DNA of 38,770 bases from Bacteroidota bacterium (GTDB taxonomy: Bacteria; Bacteroidota; Bacteroidia; NS11-12g; UBA955), in assembly GCA_018333525.1 (NCBI GenBank), contig JAGXTF010000030.1:1-38770 (forward strand), in the 5' to 3' direction. Within the stretch, counting starts at the first letter, position 1. Each line of letters starts with the position of its first letter. This document shows positions 8,013-16,370 of this stretch, in pieces. The translations under genes were made by a program, and so were the position numbers. The notes under the pieces were generated by a model. It saw only the letters and a program-made list of their open reading frames with translations, was not told the origin of the DNA and made no database searches.

Positions 8013-8537
8013 CTATAATTCAAATTGATCAAATATTCCATCTTCCGCATCCATCACTATTAGTCCTTCATTTTCCAATTCAGCGGCTGCGGCAATTTCT
8101 TTTTTATTCAGTTTTTTAACGGTAGTGGAATTGGAAACTGCAGTATTTCCTTCCTCCAGCATCACTGCCAAAACCTGGTCTTCTACCATTTCGGGAGTTA
8201 ATTTTGGTTCTGCTTTAACAGGTGCCGGAGTTTGCATTACAGGCTTTTTCTCCTGGTTTACTGCAATCGGAACTTCTGTTTGCGTTTCCCTATTCATATA
8301 AAAAACAGTACCGCTAATAACCAATACCAACACAGTTGCTGCGATAGCCACCCATTCCATCAATGGTCTTCCGGTTTTAACCGGAGCAGCGACAGGGCTT
8401 GGCTGGTTGCGTTGCACCTTCATCACAGGTTTGCCTTTTGCCGGGCTCATTCTGGCCTCCAAACGGTCTTCGAACCCATCGAAATACCCATCTGGTGCCT
8501 GAAAAGGGGACGGTATTTTATGTTTGTTCACTTCCAT
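8013..8537 (-). CDS. Single-pass membrane protein, putative anti-sigma factor
   Basis: 174 residues with a cytoplasmic N-terminus containing PFQAPDGYFDGFEDRLEARM, a motif seen in Bacteroidota membrane proteins encoded next to ECF sigma factors, then one membrane segment (about 62-80), then a periplasmic Pro/Glu-rich and helical tail ending in an acidic stretch. It has no zinc-binding HxxxCxxC motif of classical ZAS anti-sigma domains. It lies between the sigma factor (36-bp gap) and the Spy-like protein (3-bp gap). Size, topology and position suggest that it holds the sigma factor at the membrane, but there is no direct sequence proof. Confidence 0.65.
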   Translation of the reverse strand: MEVNKHKIPSPFQAPDGYFDGFEDRLEARMSPAKGKPVMKVQRNQPSPVAAPVKTGRPLMEWVAIAATVLVLVISGTVFYMNRETQTEVPIAVNQEKKPVMQTPAPVKAEPKLTPEMVEDQVLAVMLEEGNTAVSNSTTVKKLNKKEIAAAAELENEGLIVMDAEDGIFDQFEL

Positions 8538-8573
8538 GATTTCGTTTATAAGATGTTATTTTTATGAAAAGGT

Positions 8574-9167
8574 TTAAATTTCTCTTTTAAGAAATTCTTC
8601 AATTTTTCGAACTGCATGAAAATAGGAAGCCTTTAACGCACCCACGGATGTACCTGTAATTTCTGAAATTTGTTCATAGTTTAAGTCTTCAAAATATTTG
8701 AGCTGAAATACCAATTTCTGTTTATCCGGAAGGGTAAGCAACATTTTTTGGAGCTTTCGTTCAATCTCATCTCCAGACAAATAAGCACCGGAATCAATAA
8801 GTTTGGACAATTCGACATTAACTGCTTCCAAACTGGTATTGTTGCGTTTTTTACGCAACAGGGTTAACGCTTCGTTTGTGGCGATTCTATATATCCAGGA
8901 ATACAGTGCGCATTCATTTCTAAAACTGCCCAGATTTTCCCAAACACGTATAAATGTGTTTTGCGCAGCGTCGTCGGTATCATCATGATCCAATAAAATT
9001 CTGCGAATGTGGTAATACACTTTTTCTTTGTACCGGTGAACAATTTCCATAAACACTCTATGGCGGTCTGTATTCGCCACAAAGGCAGCTACAAGCGCCG
9101 CTTCCGAAAAGTCGGAATAGGAAGTGTTTCTAACCGGATTTGTCAATTCGCGTAAAATTGGATTCAA
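8574..9167 (-). CDS. ECF-type RNA polymerase sigma factor
   Basis: Sigma-70 family extracytoplasmic-function sigma factor, 197 residues. Region 2 (about 35-105) includes DDTDDAAQNTFIRVWENLGSF and YSWIYRIATNEALTLLRKKR; region 4 (about 135-190) includes LPDKQKLVFQLKYFEDLNYE and a helix-turn-helix with ISEITGTSVGALKASYFHAV. The start appears to be TTG 9167: an in-frame stop lies 6 codons upstream, and the first ATG would remove part of region 2. A second TTG at 9146 is possible. First gene of a three-gene operon with a membrane anti-sigma candidate and a periplasmic sensor; it may activate its own operon. Confidence 0.92.
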   Translation of the reverse strand: MNPILRELTNPVRNTSYSDFSEAALVAAFVANTDRHRVFMEIVHRYKEKVYYHIRRILLDHDDTDDAAQNTFIRVWENLGSFRNECALYSWIYRIATNEALTLLRKKRNNTSLEAVNVELSKLIDSGAYLSGDEIERKLQKMLLTLPDKQKLVFQLKYFEDLNYEQISEITGTSVGALKASYFHAVRKIEEFLKREI

Positions 9168-9204
9168 ATGAACTGCAAAAGTTTAATCTCTTAAAAAAGG
9201 TTTA

Positions 9205-9249
9205 TGCAGATGTCCAATAATTCTATCACCTGAAACAACTTGCAGATGT
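9205..9249. repeat. Direct repeat TGCAGATGT upstream of the ECF sigma gene
   Basis: The 9-mer TGCAGATGT occurs at 9205-9213 and 9241-9249 (36-bp period) in the 89-bp gap upstream of the sigma gene. It could be an operator or part of a sigma-dependent promoter, or chance. No perfect TAnnTTTG element is found in this gap. Confidence 0.35.
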
Positions 9250-9256
9250 TCAGAAA

Positions 9257-10288
9257 TCAACCTTTTATTTCATTGAATTTATTCTCTTCTATTTCTTTTA
9301 TTAGGGAATATTTTTCCAATGCCTGATGCATGGTGGCAAACCACCAGGGCGGAATTAACGCCGGTAATATCATACTGGCATAGCCTCCGGGTAAAACAGG
9401 GCCGTTTTCGGTTGTATTCAGAATATGGTATGGTTTCGATGGATAAAAATGATGATCCGCATGCCTGCTCAAATCAATCAGCATAAATCTGGAGACTTTT
9501 TTATCGCTGTTCCAACTGTGGTTGTATCCCACTTTTTCATCCGCATTTCTTATCAATCCGTAATGCTCGATGTAATTGACATATTCCAGCAGAAAATTAG
9601 CCACTATGATATAGAAAAAATATACCAGGAGTCCGGTTAAACCGCAGAAGGTACCGATTAAACAAAGTATCAGAAATTGAAGCAATAGGTTTAACACAAT
9701 TTCATTTTGAAATGATATAGGTGTTTTTCCGACTTTCTGTAAACGATTCGCTTCTGAATCCCAGGCCTGAACCAATTGTTCCCACACTGTTCTCCACGCA
9801 AATGCATACAGGGATTCCCCTTTTCTTGCCGTTGCGGCATCTCTTGCCATTCCCACATATTTGTGGTGAATGCGCAGGTGGTGTACGTAAAAATAAATAT
9901 TCCCTGAGATGGCGAGCATGTATTTTCCGGCAATCCGACTTTGAACATTCATTTTATGCACCAGTTCATGCGCAATTACAATTGCACCTGATCCGGCTTC
10001 CACCGCCGAACTCAGCGCTGCGGTCAATATAAAATACCCCTGCAGTTTGCCATTAAAAATGCCATAAAACAGGCTTGCAACCACTGCGGTATGTAACAAC
10101 ACATGGCCATAGAGTATGGCAGTGGGAAACGGGTCGGATTTGGCTGTATGTCCATTTGATCTGTCATTTCCTAGAAACACCTCCAGAATCCCAAGGATAA
10201 CCAACGAGAAAATAAAATTTGCGAGTGTGAACCAGCCACCGGAGATGTTGCCTGCCAGCGCAAGAATTCCCGGTATCAGGCTAAACAT
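9257..10288 (-). CDS. alkB: AlkB-type alkane 1-monooxygenase / membrane fatty acid desaturase-like
   Basis: Integral membrane non-haem di-iron hydroxylase expected to hydroxylate a terminal methyl group of alkanes or related hydrophobic compounds. Histidine motifs are in AlkB order: HELVHK, then [20 protein letters not shown] (place of EHxxGHH, followed by the AlkB-like ATARKGES), then NYIEHYGL, then LSRHADHH (place of LQRHSDHHA). The HYG motif separates AlkB from desaturases. About six membrane segments; 343 residues, shorter than Pseudomonas AlkB (about 400). ATG 10288 is used because a predicted promoter ends near 10309; an in-frame TTG at 10309 would add ERNLKY, which resembles the family N-terminus. 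No rubredoxin gene is nearby. The substrate is unproven. Confidence 0.82.
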   Translation of the reverse strand: MFSLIPGILALAGNISGGWFTLANFIFSLVILGILEVFLGNDRSNGHTAKSDPFPTAILYGHVLLHTAVVASLFYGIFNGKLQGYFILTAALSSAVEAGSGAIVIAHELVHKMNVQSRIAGKYMLAISGNIYFYVHHLRIHHKYVGMARDAATARKGESLYAFAWRTVWEQLVQAWDSEANRLQKVGKTPISFQNEIVLNLLLQFLILCLIGTFCGLTGLLVYFFYIIVANFLLEYVNYIEHYGLIRNADEKVGYNHSWNSDKKVSRFMLIDLSRHADHHFYPSKPYHILNTTENGPVLPGGYASMILPALIPPWWFATMHQALEKYSLIKEIEENKFNEIKG

Positions 10289-10314
10289 GTATTTCAGATT
10301 TCGCTCCAATTCTA

Positions 10315-10345
10315 CAAATTTACAAGACTCAGGGTTTCACCGAAA
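10315..10345 (-). promoter_or_regulatory. Predicted promoter of the AlkB-like gene
   Basis: A perfect minus-7 element TAAATTTG (10315-10322, minus strand) follows a TTTC minus-33-like element (10342-10345) after 19 bases. The start of transcription would fall close to 10309, which favours translation from ATG 10288 over TTG 10309. Confidence 0.4.
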
Positions 10346-10353
10346 GTAATTCG

Positions 10354-10361
10354 TATTTTTG
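10354..10361 (+). promoter_or_regulatory. Additional minus-7-like element upstream of rplS
   Basis: TATTTTTG, followed by GCAGTCC, is nearly the same as the main rplS minus-7 element 80 bp downstream (TATTTTTG then GCAGCCC). No good minus-33 element precedes it. It is followed at once by the small hairpin TCCTG-TTG-CAGGA (10365-10377). It may be a second start site with a longer leader, or a decayed duplicate. Confidence 0.35.
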
Positions 10362-10410
10362 CAGTCCTGTTGCAGGATTAGCGCTTTCGCTCGAATTCTT
10401 TTCAAGAGAT

Positions 10411-10441
10411 ATTGAACAAACAGGATTTTTTTGTATTTTTG
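10411..10441 (+). promoter_or_regulatory. Predicted promoter of rplS
   Basis: ATTG at 10411-10414, a 19-base spacer, and a perfect TATTTTTG at 10434-10441 match the Bacteroidota primary-sigma promoter. The ATG of rplS is 18 bases downstream, giving a very short leader. Confidence 0.6.
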
Positions 10442-10458
10442 CAGCCCATTTCAAAATC

Positions 10459-10806
10459 ATGAACCCGATCATCAAATCCATAACCCAGGAATATTTGAGA
10501 AACGATTTGCCCGACTTCAAGGCCGGCGACCGCGTTACTGTATTCTACAAAATCAAAGAAGGAAACAAGGAAAGAATCCAGCAGTTCCAGGGCGATGTGA
10601 TTCAACGTCGTAACAGCGGAGTGGATGAAACCTTTACCGTTCGCAAAATCTCCAACGGAGTAGGTGTTGAGCGTATTTTCCCCGTTCACAGCCCTTATAT
10701 CGAGAAGGTAGAAGTGAATCGCCTGGGTAAAGTTCGCCGTGCACGTATTTTTTACCTGCGCAAAACCATCGGCAAAGCTTCCCGTATTAAAGAAAGACGA
10801 TCTTAA
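10459..10806 (+). CDS. rplS: 50S ribosomal protein L19
   Basis: Ribosomal protein bL19, 115 residues, the usual length. It sits at the 30S-50S interface of the ribosome. Recognisable family strings are [53 protein letters not shown] and [10 protein letters not shown]. It is a single-gene transcription unit here, not next to trmD or rimM, with its own strong promoter and a strong intrinsic terminator. Confidence 0.98.
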   Translation: MNPIIKSITQEYLRNDLPDFKAGDRVTVFYKIKEGNKERIQQFQGDVIQRRNSGVDETFTVRKISNGVGVERIFPVHSPYIEKVEVNRLGKVRRARIFYLRKTIGKASRIKERRS

Positions 10807-10830
10807 TTTCGGATTATCCGGAAATAGAGA

Positions 10831-10856
10831 ACGCGTGGCAACCCACGCGTTTTTTT
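10831..10856 (+). terminator. Rho-independent terminator of rplS
   Basis: Perfect 8-bp GC-rich stem ACGCGTGG and CCACGCGT with loop CAAC, followed by seven T. It overlaps the stop codon of the opposite glycosyltransferase gene by two bases. Confidence 0.92.
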
Positions 10857-12318
10857 ATGGCTTTTTGGGTCGCAGCTTGTACCAATGAAAAGATCCGACT
10901 TGCTTTTCTTCCATCCATTCCCAGATATCGGAATATTCCTGTAACAATTCGGGGCGATCGGTAATGATACCATTCGCACCCCACTCTGTCCAACGTGCCA
11001 TTTCTGCTTTTGAATCTTTTTCCTGATACCAGGGAAATCCCTTTGCATGCAAATAGTAAAAATAAACACAGCCTGTTTCATCCGGCCCAACTACATAGCG
11101 TCTGGCTGTGTCAGTAGTTTTTTCGGCCTGTTGTATAAATTCCGCATTGGTAAATCCGCGGGGCACTCGCCAGCCTGTTGGTTCCCAATTGCGATGCATT
11201 CGAATCCAGGACCATGTTAATGCACCAATAAACAGAAATGCGAACAGGTAGTTTTTACCTTGCGGAATGACTCTATTCGCTCCTACAGCCGCTGTAAGTA
11301 CAATGAATGGCGCCATAAACAGGATATAATATCCATGTTTCAGAAACTGGCTTTGAAGAAGGAAATAGATAACAAATGCTCCAGCAAAGGTCCCGATTGC
11401 ATAAATTCTGCTCCTTTTGGTCCGGAATAAAATAATCAGGCCCAATAGCAACAAAGGCAGCATCACGTAACCAACCCAGGTTTCAGGCACATCACTCCAT
11501 GCATTCTGAAACCATTGACGAAAAAAAGTTGACACAGAATCCGGAATTCGCACATCATGCACAAATTCGTTCAGCCAGTCTTTGAAAGTCAGGTAACGCG
11601 CCCAGGCATACCATCCGGCGCAGGCTGCAGTTGTTAATAATGCAGTAAGAATGGAAGACCATAACCATCTGCGATTTTGAAAAACTCCCTTTTTAACGAG
11701 TTCTATTCCAAGTGGCACACCTGCTATTAAAAACTGCAATTTTACCATCCCGGCAAGCGTGAGTAAAATCGAAGCAAATAACCAATTAAATAATTCGGCT
11801 TTCGCAATCCAAAACCGAAAAAACAACCAACCCCACAGCATGAATGAAAGTGCCAATAAATCGGGAACAGCATTGATGCTGTGGTAATAAAATTCCGGAA
11901 TTGCAATTAAAAATGCTGCAGAAAATAATGCAATTCGAGTCTCCGAAAAAAAGCTGCGCACCAATAAAAACAATCCGGAAATGGAGAAGAATGAAATGAA
12001 CAAACTCCACCACCTGTGCGCGGTATGCGAAAATCCGGTGAGTTTGTAAATACATGCCAAACCGTATTCATAAAGCGTAAATGAGGGTCCGGTTACACCG
12101 GAAAATTTGTAACGTTTATCAATTCGCGGCAGCCAGATTCGCATATCCTCTTCTGCATAATTCCTCGCTACAGCAAGGGTATTGCATTGTCTCCAGACAT
12201 GGGTTCCAACAGCAGGTAAATGCATGTATGGCAAATGCGAAATTGCCTGTATACAAAGCAACAAAACCAACCATTTCCATGGTTTAACTGCAGATATCCA
12301 TGCACCAGAAAGTCTCAC
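10855..12318 (-). CDS. GT-C family membrane glycosyltransferase (GT39/ArnT-like)
   Basis: Polytopic membrane protein, 487 residues, about ten to twelve membrane segments. It resembles the dolichyl/undecaprenyl-phosphate sugar transferase superfamily (PMT_2/ArnT-like). After TM1, the first periplasmic loop has THVWRQCNTLAVARNYAEED, typical of Bacteroidota members, followed by multiple hydrophobic helices and a C-terminal soluble domain (about 390-487). It would move a sugar from a polyprenyl phosphate to an envelope acceptor; the acceptor is unknown. The GTG start overlaps the stop of the upstream lipoprotein gene as GTGA, so the two are probably translationally coupled. It ends at the rplS terminator. 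Confidence 0.8.
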   Translation of the reverse strand: MRLSGAWISAVKPWKWLVLLLCIQAISHLPYMHLPAVGTHVWRQCNTLAVARNYAEEDMRIWLPRIDKRYKFSGVTGPSFTLYEYGLACIYKLTGFSHTAHRWWSLFISFFSISGLFLLVRSFFSETRIALFSAAFLIAIPEFYYHSINAVPDLLALSFMLWGWLFFRFWIAKAELFNWLFASILLTLAGMVKLQFLIAGVPLGIELVKKGVFQNRRWLWSSILTALLTTAACAGWYAWARYLTFKDWLNEFVHDVRIPDSVSTFFRQWFQNAWSDVPETWVGYVMLPLLLLGLIILFRTKRSRIYAIGTFAGAFVIYFLLQSQFLKHGYYILFMAPFIVLTAAVGANRVIPQGKNYLFAFLFIGALTWSWIRMHRNWEPTGWRVPRGFTNAEFIQQAEKTTDTARRYVVGPDETGCVYFYYLHAKGFPWYQEKDSKAEMARWTEWGANGIITDRPELLQEYSDIWEWMEEKQVGSFHWYKLRPKKP

Positions 12319-12743
12319 CAGGTATGGTCAATACAAATTTTTGGACCCTCTTTTGTTTCTCTTGTAATCAGGCTGAAATATCCCTGTGGGGTATCAGATG
12401 CACGCAACAATTTCCACCTTCCGGTAATATGTCCGTATTCAGAACCAAGCAATTCAGTGCTATCCAGTGTAAATTCCAATCTTCCCATTTTTTCTCTATT
12501 GGGATACGACCTCAGATACCTGGCCAGCGTAGAATCCCAGCCATAAGTGGTCCCTTTTTTGGTTATAAATTTGGTGTTGTTGGTATGTTCATAAGAACCC
12601 ATAAATCCGGGAATATCTCCTTTATTCCATGCATCTTTTGAATCCATAACCATTTTTTGAATTGCCATTTTTCGCGAAGTTTCATGATTAGAACTACAAG
12701 CGAAAGCAATTAAAATAATACCAAATAATATTGCAGTTTTCAT
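12315..12743 (-). CDS. SnoaL/DUF4440-like lipoprotein (NTF2 fold)
   Basis: 142 residues. The N-terminal lipoprotein signal ends in the lipobox-like string IAFACSS. The mature part matches small NTF2-fold (SnoaL/DUF4440) proteins: DAWNKGDIPGFMGSY, then GWDSTLARYLRSYP, then GHITGRWKLLR, and the usual C-terminal end ICIDHTW. Many members have no known enzyme activity and may bind small ligands. It lies 2 bp after the barrel gene and overlaps the glycosyltransferase gene by 4 bp in one operon. Localisation in the cell envelope is inferred from the lipobox. Confidence 0.82.
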   Translation of the reverse strand: MKTAILFGIILIAFACSSNHETSRKMAIQKMVMDSKDAWNKGDIPGFMGSYEHTNNTKFITKKGTTYGWDSTLARYLRSYPNREKMGRLEFTLDSTELLGSEYGHITGRWKLLRASDTPQGYFSLITRETKEGPKICIDHTW

Positions 12744-12745
12744 CC

Positions 12746-13387
12746 TTATTTATTTCCGGTAATTTGCCATTTAGTACCTAAGCTGATCACGTTGTGAAAA
12801 ACACCGGTATTGTAAAAAATATTGGTGTTGTTGTTTGCAATGCGTATGCTGTTTATGCTGTATTGCATTTCCAAAAAAATGCGCCAGTCATCGGCAAGTT
12901 GATAATCTCCTCCAACACAGCCAAGTATGTTCACTTTTCTCATATCCTTCTGAAGATTTAAAATATAGGAATCGCGATCTTCCGCTTTTATCAGATAAGT
13001 AGTACGCATTCCTGCACTTACAGAAAATTTGTCCAGATACCAATGTATAAAAACGGGTATGTCCACCATTTGGTAAATCAGGTGAAATGAAGCATTACCC
13101 GGATTTTCGGGATCAAACGGACGTCGGCTGCCCCTAATGCTGAATGCAGCCCCGGTTTCATATGCAATATCCCCTTTTTTCATGGCACCCAGCCCCTGTC
13201 CTACCATGTAACCGGCTGTAAATCCAAATTTATTATATCCCGAAGCAGCATCGCCATCAATCTGACAGAAATTCGCTGCAGTTACCAGATATCCGAAAAA
13301 TTCACCTTTGGTATGCTGGGAAAATGCACTACTAAAACAAAAAAAGGGAAACAACAGGCAAATTATTTTTTTCAGGATGGAGCGCAT
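12746..13387 (-). CDS. Outer-membrane beta-barrel protein (PorT-like)
   Basis: 213 residues with a signal peptide (about 1-23, ending SSAFSQ) and alternating amphipathic strands with aromatic ends, the pattern of PorT/OMP_b-brl_2 family barrels of about eight strands. Recognisable bits include GFTAGYMVG, ETGAAFSIRGS and a conserved-looking QMVDIPVFIHWYLDKFSV-AG segment typical of this family. First gene of a minus-strand operon with the SnoaL-like lipoprotein and the glycosyltransferase. Divergent from the FAD oxidoreductase gene with only 32 bp between starts. Function unknown. Confidence 0.78.
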   Translation of the reverse strand: MRSILKKIICLLFPFFCFSSAFSQHTKGEFFGYLVTAANFCQIDGDAASGYNKFGFTAGYMVGQGLGAMKKGDIAYETGAAFSIRGSRRPFDPENPGNASFHLIYQMVDIPVFIHWYLDKFSVSAGMRTTYLIKAEDRDSYILNLQKDMRKVNILGCVGGDYQLADDWRIFLEMQYSINSIRIANNNTNIFYNTGVFHNVISLGTKWQITGNK

Positions 13388-13419
13388 GGTATTAATTCGC
13401 CGGCAAGTTAAAGATTAAC

Positions 13420-14472
13420 GTGGAAGTAGACTACATCATTGCCGGTTCCGGAATTGCAGGTTGTACACTGGCAGCAGAATTGCATCTGCGCGGATGCAAG
13501 CTGGCTATGTTTAGTATACAGGATAAAAACAGTTCCAGCAGAATTGCAGCAGGATTGATAAATCCAATTGTACCTAAAAGGGTAATTCCCGCCTGGAACG
13601 CTGAATTTATTTTCCCCGCCATCGAAAATTATTATCGACAACTGGAATTGCTCACAAAAGATACCTTTTACGATTCAATGCCCATGATACAAATTCATGG
13701 CTCGGAAAATGAGTTCCATCAATGGAAAATTCAAAGTGAAAAGAAAGATATGCAGCCTTTTCTCAGGAGTTTTCCGCCGGGGAGAATCCATGGTATAGAA
13801 GCGAGTTTCGGCTATTGCGAAGTGAATTTTTGTGGGCGGCTCGATGTATTAAAATTCTGTGAAAGCATGGAGAATTTGATGATGCAAAGGCATCATTTTC
13901 ATCATTCCCTGGTAGATTATAATCAAATCATTTTTGAATCGAATTTTGTGAAATATGGAAATTTAAAAGCCAAAGGTATGGTGTTTTGTGAAGGCACTTC
14001 CATTGAAAACAATCCCTTCTTTTCCAATATTCCGGTGAATAAAAGTTGGGGAGATATTTTAGAAATATCGGTTTCGCAACATCCGGATCCGGGAATTATT
14101 TTCAAACAAAAACATTGGTGCATTTCAAAAACCAACGGCAATTTCTTGTGTGGAAGTAATTTTCTATTGGAGGAGGGAAACAAGGAAGATGTTGAATTAA
14201 AAAGTGAAGAAATATTGAATTCAGTAACCAAATGGTTTCCGGTTAAATCCCTTATATCATCGGTTCGGGGCGCCAGACCGGTGATGCCGGATCGCAGGCC
14301 TGTAATGGGTCGACATCCGCACTTTCCTGCACTCATGGTGTACAACGGACTGGGGACCCGCGGATGCAGTCTCAGTACCTGGCTTTCACCGTTACTTGCA
14401 GATCATATCACCTTAAATTCTGAATTACCCGAGGAGGTACGGGTAGAACGATTTCCATTCCATTCCAAATAA
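13420..14472 (+). CDS. FAD-dependent oxidoreductase of the DAO family
   Basis: 350 residues. The N-terminal Rossmann FAD motif is AGSGIAGCTLAAEL (GxGxxG at 9-14), with GLINPIVPKR after it, as in the D-amino-acid-oxidase/MnmC C-terminal type family. The C-terminus has VRGARPVMPDRRPVMGRHP and YNGLGTRGCSLSTWLSPLLA, a family-typical FAD-binding end. The start is GTG at 13420; no ATG lies near the FAD motif. The MnmC methyltransferase part is absent, so it is not assigned to tRNA modification. It may oxidise an amine or amino acid substrate. No partner gene is evident. Confidence 0.85.
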   Translation: MEVDYIIAGSGIAGCTLAAELHLRGCKLAMFSIQDKNSSSRIAAGLINPIVPKRVIPAWNAEFIFPAIENYYRQLELLTKDTFYDSMPMIQIHGSENEFHQWKIQSEKKDMQPFLRSFPPGRIHGIEASFGYCEVNFCGRLDVLKFCESMENLMMQRHHFHHSLVDYNQIIFESNFVKYGNLKAKGMVFCEGTSIENNPFFSNIPVNKSWGDILEISVSQHPDPGIIFKQKHWCISKTNGNFLCGSNFLLEEGNKEDVELKSEEILNSVTKWFPVKSLISSVRGARPVMPDRRPVMGRHPHFPALMVYNGLGTRGCSLSTWLSPLLADHITLNSELPEEVRVERFPFHSK

Positions 14473-14500
14473 AAATTCAGGCAGGATATCACAAGCAGGA

Positions 14501-15439
14501 TTATGGCATCCTCTCATCCAAAAATTGTATGAAATTTTCCATATCGCGAACCACTTTGCAATTTGCGGGCAATCGCAATTCCTTTTTCTTCACTATCTGG
14601 CTCCCGCTCAGCCAAACTTTGCTGTCCTGAAAAATTCTGGATAATGTGGTAATTAATACCTCGGTTGGAAGCTGTGGTTGCATGGTAGTTATGGTACAAA
14701 AAACCACATCGGGTTTGTGCAGTTTGAATATCAGATTCAGTTCATCCAAAGGGGTGGATGTACCGAGATATATTACTTTTTGACCGCGTTTCCGCAACAT
14801 GTAATAGGCAAACAATAAACCCATATCATGATTTTCCCCATTTGGAACAAACAACAAATATTTTTCTGAATGAATTTTACGTGGAAAGCCCAATTGCTCA
14901 ATTTCCACATACAGTCTTTGGCGAATGAGATTGGTTATAAAATGTTCGTGCGCAACATGGATAGTACCGGAAAGCCACAACACGCCGACATGGTGCATAA
15001 AAGGGAAAATCACCAGGGTCATGGTGGATTCCATTCCGAATTTCAATACACAAAGGGATAAAATGCGATTAAATTCTTCTTCATCAAATTCAAGCATTGC
15101 TTTTGTTAACGGCTGCAACTGACTTTCATGCGTATATTTTTTCTCGCTTATTTCCAGCGTTTTTGCCTGTACTTCTTTTCTGGACAATTTTGCAATATGG
15201 CTAATTTTAAAACCATGGTCATTCAGAATTGCCACATTCATCATGTACTTCAAATCTTCATCTTCATAATAGCGAATATTGGTATCTGTTCGCTTGGGAA
15301 TCAGCATTTTATATCGCTGTTCCCAAATTCGCAGGGTATAGGCTTTTATTCCCGTTAAATTTTCAACGTCTTTAATAAAATACTTGTCTTTAAAATCTTT
15401 TTTAGAATTTTTCTGTTTATCCGCTGATGTATCTTCCAT
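14501..15439 (-). CDS. MerR-type regulator with cobalamin-binding photoreceptor domain (CarH/LitR class)
   Basis: 312 residues. The N-terminal MerR DNA-binding domain (about 20-90) has IKDVENLTGIKAYTLRIWEQ and a wing with RYYEDEDL. A helical domain (about 105-185) carries the adenosylcobalamin-capping motif W-x9-EH (W155, E165, H166). The Rossmann-like B12 domain (about 190-310) carries E-x-H-x-x-G (E202, H204, G207), where H204 would be the lower axial ligand. Both CarH signatures are thus intact. In CarH/LitR proteins, dark-bound B12 forms a DNA-binding tetramer that light breaks apart. Divergent from a dehydrogenase-photolyase gene pair across 28 bp, so it probably controls them and itself. 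Confidence 0.9.
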   Translation of the reverse strand: MEDTSADKQKNSKKDFKDKYFIKDVENLTGIKAYTLRIWEQRYKMLIPKRTDTNIRYYEDEDLKYMMNVAILNDHGFKISHIAKLSRKEVQAKTLEISEKKYTHESQLQPLTKAMLEFDEEEFNRILSLCVLKFGMESTMTLVIFPFMHHVGVLWLSGTIHVAHEHFITNLIRQRLYVEIEQLGFPRKIHSEKYLLFVPNGENHDMGLLFAYYMLRKRGQKVIYLGTSTPLDELNLIFKLHKPDVVFCTITTMQPQLPTEVLITTLSRIFQDSKVWLSGSQIVKKKELRLPANCKVVRDMENFIQFLDERMP

Positions 15440-15467
15440 TTAATTTTTTCCTTAAATTTAACCACTC

Positions 15468-16370
15468 ATGGCAGTAATAATGGTCACCGGTGCTACAGGT
15501 ATGCTGGGCCGACAATTGGTACAAAATCTCCGGCAATCCGGCAATGATGTTCGCATTCTTACTACTAACATAAACAAGAAAGATGAAAAAGGAGCTGCTT
15601 TTTTGTGGAATGTTCGAGATCATTTTGTTCAACAAGGCGCATTGGATGGTGTTGACGTCATTATACACCTAGCCGGATCCAATATTGGCAAAAAACGCTG
15701 GACAGCAAAAAACAGGCAAAATATCATAGAAAGCAGATCGGAATCGGCAGATTTGCTTCGCGAAACCCTGGAGAAGGGTGGCCATAAAATCAGGCATTTT
15801 ATCAGCATTTCAGCAACCGGCTATTATCCGGATCCCGGAAGTAAAATGTATACAGAATCTGATTTACCCGGCGAAGGCTTCTTGTCTAAGGTTTGTATGG
15901 AATGGGAAAAGGCCGCCCTCCGCTTTGAAAACCCCAATACCAAAGTAGCAATAATTCGGATGGCTCCAGTATTTTCCGCAACCGCTGGTTTGCTTCCTAC
16001 CATTTCCATGACGAAAGGAATTCGCATCCTCCCCGTCCTTGGCAGCGGAAAAAACATCTGGGCCTGGATCCATATTCAGGATGCAGTAAATATTTTTCAA
16101 TTTATTCTGGATCACCATTTAAGTGGGATTTACAATGCGAATGCACCTCAAATTACCTCGCAAAAAGAAGTACTTCATGCGATTTCAGGCAATCAATGGA
16201 TATGGCACGCTCCGGTACCTGAATTTCTGTTAAAACTCTTTTTGGGAGAAAGATCCGCCTTACCATTAACTAACCAGAAAGTAAGCTCTGAAAAATTGCA
16301 AAAGCTGGGTTTCATTTATCAATTTCCTGAAATTAATTCTGCTATTTCAAATTTGTTTCATGCCAAATAA
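15468..16370 (+). CDS. TIGR01777 family NAD(P)-dependent epimerase/SDR protein
   Basis: 300 residues of the YfcH/TIGR01777 extended short-chain dehydrogenase group. The nucleotide motif is TGATGMLGRQLV at the N-terminus; family markers are VIIHLAGSNIGKKRW, SISATGYY, ESDLPGEGFLSKVCMEWE, RMAPVFSATAGLLP and the C-terminal DUF1731-like end (about 245-298). The substrate is unknown for the family. ATG 15468 is used; ATG 15480 is possible but would shorten the first strand. Its 3' end overlaps the photolyase start by 11 bp. In several light-responsive gene groups a member of this family is found near photolyases and B12 photoreceptors, so a role in light stress is plausible. Confidence 0.9.
   Translation: MAVIMVTGATGMLGRQLVQNLRQSGNDVRILTTNINKKDEKGAAFLWNVRDHFVQQGALDGVDVIIHLAGSNIGKKRWTAKNRQNIIESRSESADLLRETLEKGGHKIRHFISISATGYYPDPGSKMYTESDLPGEGFLSKVCMEWEKAALRFENPNTKVAIIRMAPVFSATAGLLPTISMTKGIRILPVLGSGKNIWAWIHIQDAVNIFQFILDHHLSGIYNANAPQITSQKEVLHAISGNQWIWHAPVPEFLLKLFLGERSALPLTNQKVSSEKLQKLGFIYQFPEINSAISNLFHAK

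Noticed and set aside
13923-14345. 140-codon minus-strand frame opposite the FAD oxidoreductase
   Set aside because: Antisense shadow of a well-supported gene.
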